From Antedon bifida (Eukaryota > Echinodermata > Crinoidea > Comatulida > Antedonidae), in assembly GCA_963402885.1 (NCBI GenBank), contig OY727098.1:25024417-25088416 (forward strand): a DNA stretch of 64,000 bases. The letters run 5' to 3'. The translations under genes and the position numbers were made by a program. Of the stretch, positions 1-11,639 are shown piece by piece; position 1 is the first letter of the stretch; every line of letters starts with the position of its first letter. A model generated the notes under the pieces. That model did not search any database. It saw only the letters and a program-made list of their open reading frames with translations, and was not told where the DNA came from.

Positions 1-3000
1 ATTATGTCCTCTAACGTGGGTTACTGTTCAGGGATGTTTTTCAGCACTGTAATGTCTGTCTGTCCGTCATTAGAGCTATTAAAATAAAACTGTAATTTAG
101 TAAAATGAATCTGTCATTATGAATGACAAGGTGCTTTTATGATGAAAAGAGAGTGTCAAGAAAGAATAATTTACTCATTCATCACATGACAAGATAGTTC
201 ATCTACTATATGCTTATAAATATATATATTCTCTAGAATTCTGGGTTCAAATCATGCCAGATGTCAACATTTTTTCTCATGACAAAATTCTACTAGTAAT
301 GTTATAATACTTTATGTAGAACATCTTGGAATGTGAAACCTTTGAGAAGTATACTGAGTGAATTCGCTTATAGTTATCCAATGACAGAACTTGTTTAAAT
401 AAATATGCTGTATAAAAACAAAAAAACAAGCATATTTCAACCTTTTGGTGTATATACCTAACAATTATATTTTATTTTTGTATTCTCTCCAGTTGTTATT
501 TATTTTGGAACTTTATTTGACTATACTCTCCAATTCCAAAATAAAAAAATTAAAATTTATTTTAATCATAGAAATAGACTTTTTGCTATTTTTATGAGAG
601 ATTTTTGGTCTAAGATTAAATCGGTTTAAGAACGGAACAGTAGCCAAGCCTTTGCAAATTAAAAGAATTCCCTCTTTGATATTTCAGGAATAGAAACACT
701 TTCTTTTTGTAAAATTATTCCTAAAGTGAACATAAGAAAGTGATACTCCATAAGAGATTTAGCAATCAGCAATAATTGGGAAATAGGTAATATTTATAAT
801 TCTATTGATTAGGTATAATTACTTATCAATTACCTTTTTTCACAGAAGTGATTTTCTGTAAGACTTAAAAAATATTCATATTGTATAATACTATATTGCA
901 ATAATAATATAATATTGGCCCAAAAAAGGAGAACCTAGCTTGGAACTGACTGTAGAAGATTGTTTTGGAAGATTTGCACCAACCAACAAAATATACTACT
1001 TTATTTTGCATACATTCAATGTTAAAATACAACTATTTACATGAAACATCAGAATAAAATAATGCCACTAAACTTAATTATTTTGCCATGAGGTATTGAA
1101 TAGCATAACTTAGCATACTATAACAGTTTGTTGATTCCAGAAGATACAGTATCTTAAAAGTGGAACCATTCTAGTTTGGTTGAGTATAGTCCGATCCTAT
1201 AATAATATTTTACACCATAGGCAATTCATAGGCAATTCAAAAACTTTTTTTTGGAAATGAACGGCAAAAAAGAGAGAATTGAATTGAGAGTTTAAAAGTT
1301 TCTGCAAAATTTTAATGAAATCATTCAAGATTACAGTATACTTGTTTGTTATGGTTAATTATTAATTCAATCTTTATTTTTTTAGAAAAAAAAATAAAAT
1401 AACAGTACATTATAAAATGAATATACAACATTAGTATGCAAATGTACTTTCCATTTGGATCATCCAACCAAATGGCCAAACCAAAAAAAGGAATATTTCA
1501 AGTTTACAAAGGCAATTAGACTGTGTACTTTCAAAACAGAAGTGTTTCATTAGACAACATTTCCTTTGACATTTATAAGATTATCTCTGATGAAGTGAAA
1601 GTTATTTCTTCAGACTAGGAAAAGAAACATCTTTATGCTTAATGAAATTGTCAGTTTTTTTCACCAGGATACACAACATACACTGAATCATTCGGCCGAT
1701 ACCTTGCAACGAACCACTATTTGTTTGCAATCCTTCTAATTAAGAGTGACATGTTGTAATTCGTAGTGGATTTCCTGCCTTGCGGGACTTTTACATTGCA
1801 GAATTACTCTGTAAAGAAAACAACCGTGTCAGACTAGTATTCCTCCTGTGATTCCAATCCTGAGTTTAGCTCTAGCGATTGATTTCCCGACCCCAGAGTA
1901 TTGCAACAAATTTATACTTGGGTCAGGTTTAGCATCGTAGGAGACTAAGAACACGTACATTTCAGACACATTGTTCTAATTTCCGTCTGTGCGCCATAAC
2001 GTACTGCAACAGACGCGCTGTTAACCGTGTTGCGTTTGTGATATATCGGTAATCCTGGTAATTCAGAAGGTGCGTCAAACAGTGATATGCATATCTGTGT
2101 ATTAGCTATATTGTAAAGTCCCAATGGGTGATTAACCCTTGTAACTCTAGCTACTGGCAAAACGTACTAAACTTCACAGTAAAAATAAATTCTGGTTAAA
2201 TACTGTGTGTAAAACAATTGGGTATAATTATGTACATATTTTGACTTTGTCTATACAGTACTTGATTTGAGTACTTTAATTTACCTTAAAGTTTTTCAAC
2301 TTACTTTCTATGATAACCAATGTTCGCAGTTCTGGTGCTCATATCCACAAGAACTAACATTTTAAAAATCCTTTCTTATTGTTTTAACTTTATACATTAG
2401 ATATTCAATTTACTTTTTTTAATTGTAAGAAGTCTAACTGGCACAAAAAAACTAGCAAGTAACCAAATTTTGATAAATTAATTCTACAGAAAGCTAAATT
2501 TACAAAAATTGTCAGATAACCCCTAAAATGTAACTTCTTTCCCAATATTACATCCAGCCTTTTATATTCCAACAATTAGGTAGGCCAACATCCTTTGTCT
2601 ATTTATTAATTAATGTAATTAATGTTAATAGGATTTTTTGGGGAAATTCAATAAAAGGTAGCTTTTGTAATCTATTTTACAAATATCCGAACCACTTTGC
2701 TACAGGGTACCAAATGGAAATGACATTGTAATAATTAGTGATTTTATTTCCATTTGTAGTTAATTCAATTTCAAATGTTGGTGTAAAGTTGATTGTTTCT
2801 TTCTTTTTATTTCCATTCACAAAAACATAACATACATAAATAATCATTACAAAACAAACGAATGGAAAGGGGGAATCTCTGAAGCACAGCTTATAATAAG
2901 TAGAAACCCCTGTTATGTTACAAAACAACACATATATATATATATAAATATGAAAAAAAGGCACAAGGGCATAGGCAAAAAAAATTTAACTTTTAAGAAA

Positions 3001-3890
3001 ATGCAAACAATCTTTATTTTTTTATCTTAACAAAAAAAAGATAGTTTTCTCAGAGAGTAAACAATCTTAAAAGTTCTAAAGCTTATAGTTTTTTCACAAG
3101 AGCATGGTCATCTTTTTCTAAAAAAACTGACAATTTTTCAGAATTGCAATTGTAACAAATCTGAAAATAAATTGTTTAACAGTGATTTTCTTGTTGAATA
3201 TTAGTTAGCAAGTTTATCGCCGTGTCTGCGTGATGTGTACCGAGTAAATATTCTATAAATTATACATATGAACTATGATTCAGATTTAATTGACCCCACG
3301 AGAAATTACAAAGTAATTTTCGCTGTTTACCTCATTACAAATAATCAGTGTAAAACTGACCCTTGGCTTACAAATACAACACTTTTCAACCCATGGGAAT
3401 CGCAGTAAAATGCCTATGTCACAGAAGTGTTGGGAAAAATAGACGAAAAAAATTAATAATGTTTAGGTCATCTCCCAGTGGGGAGTTCCAATTACGAGGT
3501 GTAGATTTTATGTTCCTGCACTACGCACCACTGTCGTGAAATATTGGAGAAACCTCTGTTGCAGTTAGCAGCTGTCTATGTTAAAGGTTTTTATACCACA
3601 GAAATGAAAGTGGAATCAATAAAGGAAACAGTTAACTTAAAAAGGTGTGAAGTTCCTATTTAAATCCTTGAGACAGATAAAGTAAATAGTTTATTGAATT
3701 AATTGGTATTAACACTTATGTAAGTCTGAACATTCAAAGCGAAATGATTGATGCTGCTGAAACTAGCAATATCTGTTAAACAAAAGTAAATATAAAGTTT
3801 GAACGTTTCAGTTTTGTATGATTTGATTAGTGATTGTTGTTTATACTTCTGTTATGTTTACATTAAAATTTGTACCTATATATAATAATA
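1..3890. other. Gene-free AT-rich stretch
   Basis: No convincing coding sequence on either strand. It is mostly low-complexity AT-rich DNA with A/T runs, including a short TA repeat near 2932-2946. The only part that stands out is the more complex segment at 1681-2175, listed separately. A degenerate B-box-like word (GGTTCAAATCA, near 245) may be a decayed SINE but has no partner A box that I can support. Confidence 0.6.
1681..2175. other. Higher-complexity island, possible non-coding regulatory DNA
   Basis: About 500 bp with clearly higher GC and word complexity than its surroundings. It is closed by stops in most frames; the one minus-strand frame open for about 70 codons (2160 to 1945) shows no family I know. 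I see no terminal inverted repeat and no second copy in the window, so a unique conserved element is more likely than a transposon. Function is inferred only from composition. Confidence 0.3.
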
Positions 3891-3891
3891 A

Positions 3892-3897
3892 TTTATT
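3892..3897 (-). promoter_or_regulatory. Possible polyadenylation signal (AATAAA on minus strand)
   Basis: A canonical AATAAA hexamer on the minus strand lies about 170 bp past the stop codon of the candidate terminal exon at 4070-4297. The hexamer is common in AT-rich DNA, so it supports that exon only weakly. Confidence 0.25.
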
Positions 3898-4069
3898 TAG
3901 GAGCTACACTTTTTAAACAATGGCACACTTCTTGAATGAAGTTGAGTCCAGAGTAAGTAAAATAAAAGTTAGAGAAAAAAAATGATTTAACAATAGGCCT
4001 ATTTACAGTACAAGGAACGATATATAAATAATATTAATAAAAGTAATACAGGATTTACAAAGCAAAGAA

Positions 4070-4297
4070 CTAATTATTTTCATTGTTGATTTCCCTTCTC
4101 TTTTTCCATGCCCGTTTGGTGAAACCTTTACAAAATCTATCAAATGCAACTTCAATATTTGTAGGAAGATCAACTACAGGTGAACCAAGAACATACATTA
4201 AATTTTGGTCTATTGTTTCATTATTAAATTGGTTACAAACATCAATTGCATTCGATTGATTTTGCTCAAGTATTGCCAGTTCCATATATACTTGTAC
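4070..4297 (-). CDS. Candidate terminal exon of an unidentified gene
   Basis: On the minus strand a plausible splice acceptor (T-rich tract ending TATAG) is followed at 4297 by an uninterrupted frame of 75 codons to a TAG at 4070-4072. The first residues before the internal Met (VQVY) are also open. The peptide has an ordinary soluble-protein composition: acidic and Asn/Gln-rich at first, then a basic end containing FTKRAWKKRRE. This differs from the Leu/Phe/Ile/Tyr-rich products typical of random AT-rich frames here. No transmembrane segment or known domain is recognised. An AATAAA follows on the same strand. It may be the last exon of a gene lying to the right with long introns, but no upstream exon was identified, so chance remains possible. 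Confidence 0.35.
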   Translation of the reverse strand, partial: VQVYMELAILEQNQSNAIDVCNQFNNETIDQNLMYVLGSPVVDLPTNIEVAFDRFCKGFTKRAWKKRREINNENN

Positions 4298-4316
4298 CTA
4301 TACATTAAAAAAACAC

Positions 4317-4334
4317 TTGATTGATTGATTGATT
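4317..4334. repeat. (TTGA)n microsatellite
   Basis: Four and a half copies of TTGA. The same tetranucleotide recurs at 13542-13564. Confidence 0.8.
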
Positions 4335-5339
4335 AATACATTCCATGTTTGAGTAAGTCTAACTAAATATATTATTGTTCTGTGTTTCTTCTTTTCCACT
4401 TACAGTAGGGATTTGTCTGTTATTGTTTTCATTTATTTATCATTTCTAATTTGGCAGTTTCTCCTTTTTATAAGAAGTTACATGTAGTGTTGCTTTAGCT
4501 TCTTGACTTTCTTGTGCATTTTCTTTCTTCAGGCTTAATTAACCATGTCATCCTATCTCATCTTCCTCTTATTTTGGTTAATAATCAAACCCCATTGAGT
4601 ATTTACCAAAAGTTAATATGACACAGAAAAACCAGAGTAAAGTGTGCCCTCTATAAAGTTGCATACAGTGTACTATTCAGGGACAGATCCAGAATTGTTT
4701 TAACGGGGAGCGGAGTGCTAACATAATACTGATAGTCTGTTTTTTTTTGTTTTTTTTTTTTATTTATGAACCAATCCAATCAAATTCTTTTATTGCACCA
4801 CAGCTTTTTCCTAGCACATAATATTTACATAATTTTTCAATTTCATCAATAATATAAATGTATGCATTCTATTTTTGATTGTAATTTAATTTCTTATTTT
4901 GGTCTTCCTGCTCATAATTTAAGAAACAATGATCTCTGCTTTCCTTTTTGTATAGACAATGTTCTAAAAAATGGATATATAAAGTAGATTAAGTTTCTCT
5001 TATATAATACTTTTGTTCATCTCATATAATACTTTTATTCATGTCCATTCCCATATTGGCGTTTTATATTCCAATCTTTCGTTTGTAGTGTTTTTAATAT
5101 TGTGTAATTTTGTCTTCTTAATTAAACCATTTATCAATTCAGTTGAGATCCATTTATTTTATGACCCGTCACTCTCATTTTTAATTGATCTTTTTAAATT
5201 TTATTTATTTCATGGATTACTTTTATTTTTATGTGAAGCGCATAGAGGCTTTATGCATACCATCATTTAAACATAAAAATTAAATATATACTGTATTTAT
5301 ATACTGTACATAATATTATAAAAACATTGTTGAAATTAT

Positions 5340-5438
5340 TGTATTTGTATTTTTTGTTTGTCCACGGCCCCAGGGAAGAACAAACATGTGTTGATCTGGG
5401 CCTCTGTAGTTAAATAAAGTTGAATTGAATTGAATTGC
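5340..5438 (+). repeat. 3' tail of a non-LTR retroposon (CR1/L2-like)
   Basis: A GC-richer stretch is followed by AATAAAGTTGAATTGAATTG, an AATAAA-type end running into GAATT pentamers. Short tandem tails of this kind are typical of CR1/L2-clade element 3' ends. No reverse transcriptase sequence is visible next to it. Similar tails recur near 33236 (reversed), 36000 and 56530. Confidence 0.4.
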
Positions 5439-6344
5439 CCTTAAAAGTTTAAATTTATTATTATTATTCTACTTCTGTTATTCAATACTATTGACAGATT
5501 TGTTTCTGCTGCTGTTTTTTTTGTTTTAAAAATAATAAATAAATAAATTGACCAAGTATCTTGCAATTATCTCAGGTGTAATATTATCACTGACCATGAA
5601 ATTGATACAATACTAGCAACTATTGAATAACAAAGCAAAGTAAATACTGTTAAAATAACAACTACAACAAACTGACATGATTCAGCAAATTTAGACTAAT
5701 ACTAATAGTATAACTTAGGATTTCACCGGTTTATTGCAGTGAATTGAGCTCTGGTCAAATGACACCTTCAACTGCTAAGTGGCATGCCCATCTTGCTATT
5801 GTGTGTTTATTAAAAATAAAAATACTTATATTGAAAATTGCCATATGCAAGTACATTATTTATGTGGGTAACCGATTTTGTACAAGTGTAGTGTGTACAT
5901 TTAATAATTGTCTCTCTCTCCCTTCGTACTCTTTCCCTCAATCATCAATAGGACCATGAGAGACCTGAATTAAGTTAAAGTATCGGATGTGGCATAGTAT
6001 AATCCTATACTCAAATATAATACCACTCCCTAATTTAAGCTAAATTCGTACCCCCACCGCTTGGACTAAACTCGGGTCAACATAGTAGGCCTAAATCAGA
6101 AAAAAGATATAAAAATTACATATTCTATGATATTATCCAAAGTTTTTACCTGTTTATAAATTATACTCAAAATATTTGAATACATGAGAAGCAGAGTAAC
6201 ACAATGACTATCCCTTAATGTGAACAATTTAATATGTTTTTACTGAAAATAACTAAATAAATATATAAATGTTTTTTTCATTTAAAATGCATAGTTTGGC
6301 TCATGTCAAATAGCATCAGGTGACAGTAAAATTATTAACATAAT

Positions 6345-6545
6345 AATGGAGGAGTGTCCGAAGTATTAAATTCTCCCAGGGGCCTGCATGACTTGGCAGA
6401 TTCGTATTAGCTACACCAATTTTTTAAGTGCTTAAAGCCACGATGACTTCCTCGATTAGCCTTCGGTGGGCTGTCCATGTGTTATGCCATGCTTTCTGGT
6501 GACTGTCCACATGACACATGCTAAGTAGGATTACCTGTTGTGTGC
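6345..6545. repeat. Unclassified moderately GC-rich segment, possibly an interspersed repeat
   Basis: About 200 bp rich in GC words and clearly unlike the flanking DNA, closed in all frames. No second copy in this window and no TIRs seen. It could be a SINE body or a conserved element. Confidence 0.25.
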
Positions 6546-6848
6546 CCCGATTTTACATTTATAAAATAATTAATTTTTATAAATCATTATCTTGACTTTC
6601 TGGTCTTAGTATCAGTTTATATATTTAATGTTTTTTTATTATACATACTTTACCTGTAGTATTTTTTTTTTCATTATGAAAAGTTTATTTATTTATTAAA
6701 AAAACAACATAAAGCAATACATACTGTATGATCAAAAGAGCTGTAAGTGGCTGATTTGTTTCTGCTGTTGTGTCTGGTTTTAATAATAAAATAAAAATAT
6801 TGTTTTGGGGAAAATCCCTTTTTTGATTTCAATTAGAATCTTATTTTA

Positions 6849-7014
6849 AGCTCTGTCTACACTACCATCAAATTAGTTTGACAAAATAAGTGTGATGTGC
6901 CCAAATATGATAGTGATATATGTTAAAATATGGTAGTGAAATGACATCATCATGTCCATATATGGGCACATCACATTTTTTTTTCACATAAGGTTTTAGA
7001 GTGTAGACAGAGCT
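6849..7014 (-). mobile_element. Harbinger-like MITE, family M1, copy 1
   Basis: A foldback element starting AGCTCTGTCTACACTA and ending in the inverse TAGTGTAGACAGAGCT-type arm (here with GAGTGTAGACAGAGCT). It is flanked by TTA on both sides (6846-6848 and 7015-7017). Subterminal arms GTGATGTGCCCA and TGGGCACATCAC are also inverted. It has no coding capacity. The 3-bp TWA target duplication is the known preference of PIF/Harbinger elements. Confidence 0.85.
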
Positions 7015-7220
7015 TTATATAACTCAGGAAATTTTTCATAGATTAGTGTACTGCTGATTTAAACAGTAAACAGTGTACCTAAAGCGTTATGAATAAAAAG
7101 TACAATATTAAAAAGTTAAAAAGACTAATAAAAACAGGATAGAATATTAAACATATATTAACACACATACCAACATACTCTATGATTACACCAAATCGTG
7201 TCAATTTTTTTCATTTCTAG

Positions 7221-7400
7221 TACGGTCAAGACGAAACACTTACTGGCATAACAGTTGGATTGTGTTACTGCCCTTGTTGGGTTGACAGACATTTTCATTC
7301 TTTAACTGTTAATGGAGATGATTTTGTGAGGCTCGATTCGTGTGCATTTGTTTGTCATCATTTAAAGCGGAAACAACTGACAAGACACTTGCAAATCTGA
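7221..7400 (+). CDS. Candidate exon, unidentified Cys/His-rich peptide
   Basis: A T-rich tract ending TTTCTAG at 7220 is followed by 59 open codons and a TGA at 7398-7400. There is no ATG start, so if real it is an internal or terminal exon read from the splice site. The peptide contains a cluster of Cys and His residues (CYCPCW about 16 residues in, then a DSCAFVCHH segment), followed by a basic KRKQLTRH. The spacing does not match a zinc-finger family I can name. GC content is higher than in the surroundings. An AATAAA occurs about 200 bp downstream. A chance open frame or an old pseudogene fragment is a fair alternative. Confidence 0.25.
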   Translation, partial: YGQDETLTGITVGLCYCPCWVDRHFHSLTVNGDDFVRLDSCAFVCHHLKRKQLTRHLQI

Positions 7401-7489
7401 GAAATACCCAGATTATGAAAAAATCTAATATCGTAAAAAAAAGTTCAGGTATGTTGAGCATTTGAGCACTACCCTTATTATTTTGTATT

Positions 7490-7632
7490 CATTCGACATC
7501 CTTTTGTCCCAGTCAATGAGCAAGCCACCATGGAGAAGAACCAAACTGTACCCATACTCTATCATGCTCCAATCTACCTCCATATTACCCACATGATGTG
7601 TGAATAAACCCTGCAAGCATATTTAATCTTAA
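7490..7632 (-). repeat. Interspersed repeat R7, copy 1
   Basis: Read on the minus strand it begins AAGATTAAATATGCTTG and continues with blocks (GTGGGTA, then AGATTGG and GAGTA, later GGTTCTTCTC) that recur in the same order at 9225-9440. Divergence is considerable. No TIRs or pol III boxes are evident, so the class is unknown. Confidence 0.45.
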
Positions 7633-8025
7633 TTTAAAGGCCAGGTGCGGGCAAAGAATTTCTATTGATCATACATTCCAATAATTATCGATCGTATAGT
7701 TTCCCCTATGTTGTATAATTTTTTGGATTTTATTTGCTTGTTGAAAATATTAAATTATTTGTTTTGTTTCCTTAAAAATATAATAAAATCATCCCTTTAA
7801 TTGATATTTGTTCCATTTTCCATTTACAACTATGAAACATATTTGTTCATAATGATATTTGTTTTTTCTCTTCAAAACAACTTTTGATTTGCACCTTTAT
7901 GTTTTGTCATGCTAGGGTAAATTGTTTCACTCTCATCTCCCATCATTTCTTTCCGGTTTCCATTTCAGCATTGTAACTAACTATTGAGATATTGTCTGTT
8001 CAATTCAAAAGTGACAATAAACTGT

Positions 8026-8172
8026 CAGGCGCGGCTTTAGCCTCCTAAAATTTAACAGCCATGTCTTTTTTATATAAAATAATGACTATTTTTATTTTTC
8101 TGCAACCCGACAGATCGTTTTCATCATTTATGATATATTTAGGGTCCCCCTCTAATGCTGGATCTGCCCCTG
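8026..8172 (-). mobile_element. hAT-like MITE with 5-bp target duplication, copy 1
   Basis: 147 bp with imperfect TIRs CAGGCGCGGCTTTAG at the left and, on the opposite strand from the right end, CAGGGGCAGATCCAG. It is flanked by the identical pentamer ACTGT (8021-8025 and 8173-8177). An inverted relative sits at 45542-45687. The CAGGGGCGGATCC-like end resembles hAT termini, and the 5-bp duplication fits the subgroup called hAT5. There is no transposase. Confidence 0.75.
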
Positions 8173-9117
8173 ACTGTCTAATCTGTAAGTTTCGTGATAG
8201 TACAGTAGGTTAAAAAGATTTTTGTAGTTTTTACTGGACCCACAGTGTCAAATTTAATACCATATCCATGAGGTCAGGTTCTTTTACCACTAACAATAGC
8301 TATTAAAACAATCTCTGTGCTATATAATATAATTCTCAATATTTTTTTGTCAATCACTCAGTTTCTGACAGTTATGATATTGCTATGCCAATTTTTCCAA
8401 CATGACATGACAAGTTTCTCGTTGACATGTACATTTCAACGACCGTTGATTGGTATGGAACGCACTTTATCGTAACAGCTGAATTTAAATTAAACACTTA
8501 AAATATACATCGGTTGAAACTGAGTTATTAGGTTATGCCTGATTCACATTCAAATGTATCAAATCATGTCATTGCATCGCATTTCGTGTAATAGTTTTGT
8601 AATTGTTTTGTTATGAACAATCATGTTCAATTAATGTCATTTATATTCCATAATGTAAACAATCAACAAATTGCTGTATGTCAAGTCTATGTGTAAGGTA
8701 TAGAGAGATTTGAAATCAGGGAAAATATACCAAAAAAATATCAGGGTTGCTTTCAAAATGCTTGTCATTCTTTTTCAAGTGCTCTTTTCATAAACACATA
8801 AATTGATTGACAGTAATGTAGTTTATGTCTGAAAATACTGAAAAATCTCCAAAGATTAAAAAAACAACATTCGGATAACATGGTATTCAGTGGCAATCTG
8901 TCAAATTGTTTGACAGTTTAACTTTTTACAGTCAGATTCCACACAGTATTTGTAGAACAGATGGCTACCTGAGGAAGGGTTGAAGTTGATGTGTGGTGTA
9001 ACGGCTCAAAAAACATGGACATGCTCATTTGCCTGTTGATTTGTCTATTTTTTTACAGTACACCCAATATCCCAATATTAATTTCAAAATATAACCTATT
9101 GTCTGCATCCTATGAAT

Positions 9118-9185
9118 AACTCCTTCCCCCCCACCCCCTCTCTCTCTCTCTCTCTCTCTTTTCGTGATTGTTTTTTTTTTTTTTT
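9118..9185. repeat. Polypyrimidine tract with (CT)n and poly-T
   Basis: An almost pure C/T run (C-rich block, one A, then about 11 CT units at 9138-9159) is followed after a few bases by a run of about 17 T at 9169-9185. Long homopurine-homopyrimidine tracts can form triplex DNA; here that is only a possibility. Confidence 0.8.
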
Positions 9186-9224
9186 CATGTGATGACCATA
9201 GCGGTATTAAGTAATTAGAGGATA

Positions 9225-9440
9225 GACTCCATCCTAAGTAAGCTAAAAACGAAAGCCATCGTAGAGAAGAACCATCCAAGATGGCTGCATCACATCAGCC
9301 AATCGGAATACCCCAATTTAAAGCCACACCAGCTAATCGGAATACTCCAGATTAAAATCGCACCCCTACTCAGCCATATGCACCAATCTGCCTCGAGTAC
9401 CCACTTGTTGCGCAAATCAACCCAAGCATATTTAATCTTA
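9225..9440 (-). repeat. Interspersed repeat R7, copy 2, with internal tandem duplication
   Basis: A minus-strand relative of the repeat at 7490-7632, sharing the AAGATTAAATATGCTTG end and the GGTTCTTCTC block. Between them lies a roughly 37-bp unit present twice (9296-9365, AATCGGAATAC words), absent from the other copy. Confidence 0.45.
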
Positions 9441-10811
9441 ACATGAAATTATTTCTTTTATTGCCTTTAAACTTACAATTAATTTTTAAAATCTTGCTAT
9501 TTGTTTGGTTCTTTATGATATTTTTTAAATTAATATGCTAATAATATAAATTTTGAGCAGATATGGTAACCATTTTGAAGTGTCCCTGTACAGTTCATCT
9601 CGTTTTCCTTTCACCTACTCAGTCCGCTATCATATTGACTGACAATCCTTTTTTTTCAATGGTATAATTTTTGGCATCACCTTACTGAATATTTTGTCGC
9701 AATAAACCTGCAAAAAAAAAAAATATGTGTAAAATGAAAACTTCATCATGACTCATGAAATAGATAGGTCGTTTATATTTATATTCTTGGATGACTCCCA
9801 AGCTTAGAAACTTTTATAAAAAAAAATTATGATTGGAAAAATATTACTTCAAAGGTAACATAAGTTTACAAACATTGAACATGTCAAACGATGTAACAAT
9901 TAGTTAGGTTCTTCAGGTCTTCATATGTCCACCATTGAGGTGCTAGATGCACTTTCTCATTTTTGAGGTCTGCCTTCAAGGTATGTTTAGAACATAAATA
10001 AAAAACTGTTAATTTGCAAATCCTGTTGTGAGAGGTGGAATTCACTATAAGATGAGATCATCTCTGTACTATACCTAGTGTGAAAACATTTTAAACAAAT
10101 GAAAAGTTAATTTACCAATTGTTCACAAAAGCACTGATGTAGCAATGTAGAAAATTAAAATATAAATGAAATGGTAGGCATACTTTTTTGGGTATAGTCT
10201 GAGGACCCTTTGTCACTTGTTCAGACAAACAGAGTTAAGGTGTCTTTGTCTTGAATTGATTTAAACTGATTTTTTAATATTTGCATGCAAAATCAATATG
10301 TTGATATAAAGTTTGCCATACACCATGTGTAGTTCACGTTGTGATCAATACACTTCAATCGTCCTCATATGAGTAATTATTATCTTGGTATGTCTTCAAA
10401 TATGTCATTCTGGTCATATTTTCAGAAATTAAAATGTCTGTATAAAATATGTTAAAACTGTTATTCAAAAGTATCTGTACACTACTTTCTGATGCCTATT
10501 GCAACCAGATAAAATAAAGGTACCTTATGTACATTCTTAACATGTTAATGTATTCATGTAGTTGATGGGGTGAATGTCTTGTTGGTTAATATAACAATTC
10601 TTATTTTGTTTGTAATTTATATTGGCAGCTTGTATATAGGAAATAGGATGTGTAGAAGGAAGTTTTCCAACATCAATGCAACACGGCCTGGCTTGCGTCA
10701 ATGTAGTGTCGTCGGTGTAACAAGACGCTTTGTAACAACACGCCAATAATCCAACATGTGTTTACAATAAGCGTGGCATTATCCGAATTTCCCGACATTT
10801 TATAGCATTAA

Positions 10812-10873
10812 GATCTAAACGCATCGCTAAGCCGGCTAATGAAAGGAAACATCGCAAAATGTTTAACATTTGT
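10812..10873 (+). repeat. Degenerate direct duplication, copy 1
   Basis: A 62-bp block containing GGCTAATGAAAGGAA and AAAATGTTT recurs at 11577-11639 with a few substitutions. Weak similarity continues downstream, suggesting an old segmental tandem duplication of about 770 bp. Confidence 0.55.
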
Positions 10874-11209
10874 TACGATATTGTTACTGTGACAGAATTG
10901 TTTCAGTTTTCTTCTTTAATGTGTAAAATGCAGATTAAAATACATTTTGTAGCAATAGATGCGTTTAATATGAAATAGCGTGACCTATGTTTGGCCCGAT
11001 AAAGTGAAACCCATTTACATAGATAGATTTGATGTGGCTTGTTGCATGAAATCTGGACCAAAGTTTATTTTATATTATGTACAGTGTAGCTGGCTGTTTA
11101 GATGTATTTTGGTTGCTCTAGCTCTGCCCTGTATTTTTATATAATTGTATTATAAGTTGACATGCTGTTATGAATATATGAAACATTTAACTACAGTTAA
11201 GGCCCATTT

Positions 11210-11450
11210 ACACTAGGACGGTAACTATTCCAATCAAATGATGTCATGATAAATAAAAACAATAAAATCGTTGTATTGTCACAATATTATTGATCATTTG
11301 ATTGGACGTGTGAAAATATCATTTTCATCAAAGGAAGCATAGATGGTTATTCTATAGTTCTAGAATGAAAAGTTGTTTTTGTCTTATGTATGAAAAATGC
11401 GTATTTGTCTATTTATCGTCGATCGTTATCGTCCTAGTGTAAATGGGCCT
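11210..11450 (+). mobile_element. Second TTA-flanked MITE (family M2)
   Basis: 241 bp with perfect 21-bp terminal inverted repeats beginning AGGCCCATTTACACTAGG, flanked on both sides by TTA (11207-11209 and 11451-11453). The interior is AT-rich and non-coding. TIR sequence is unrelated to family M1, but the TTA duplication again points to PIF/Harbinger. The perfect TIRs imply relatively recent insertion. It sits between the two copies of the 10812/11577 duplication. Confidence 0.8.
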
Positions 11451-11576
11451 TTAATCAGGTTAATTTTCAGAAGATCATGGTATTTGAATAGCTAACATAA
11501 TAAGAATTATTTTTTATTTACTTCTTGAAGGTTCACATAGAAGATCACGTTATTCTGAATGTGAACCTAGTTATTG

Positions 11577-11639
11577 GCTTAGAAACGAATCGACTATCTG
11601 GCTAATGAAAGGAAGCACCCCAAAATGTTTTACATTTGT
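11577..11639 (+). repeat. Degenerate direct duplication, copy 2
   Basis: Partner of 10812-10873, with the same order of words (AAACG, ATCG, GGCTAATGAAAGGAA, CAAAATGTTT, ACATTTGT). Confidence 0.55.

Larger units (their letters stand above)
4298..6848. other. Gene-free stretch with retroposon debris
   Basis: No supported gene. It holds A/T runs, a possible fragment with hAT-like TIR sequence near 4680 (CAGGGACAGATCCAG), a non-LTR tail at 5340-5438 and an unclassified GC-richer segment at 6345-6545. Confidence 0.5.
7640..11209. other. Gene-free stretch
   Basis: No supported gene. It contains a short 5-bp-TSD MITE (8026-8172), a polypyrimidine tract (9118-9185), the second R7 copy (9225-9440) and a more complex segment around 10660-10880 that includes one half of a degenerate duplication. 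The rest is AT-rich sequence in which I see nothing. Confidence 0.5.

Noticed and set aside
2677-2964. 95-codon minus-strand open frame
   Set aside because: Low-complexity translation (Ile-Tyr run from a TA repeat), with no sign of a coding gene.
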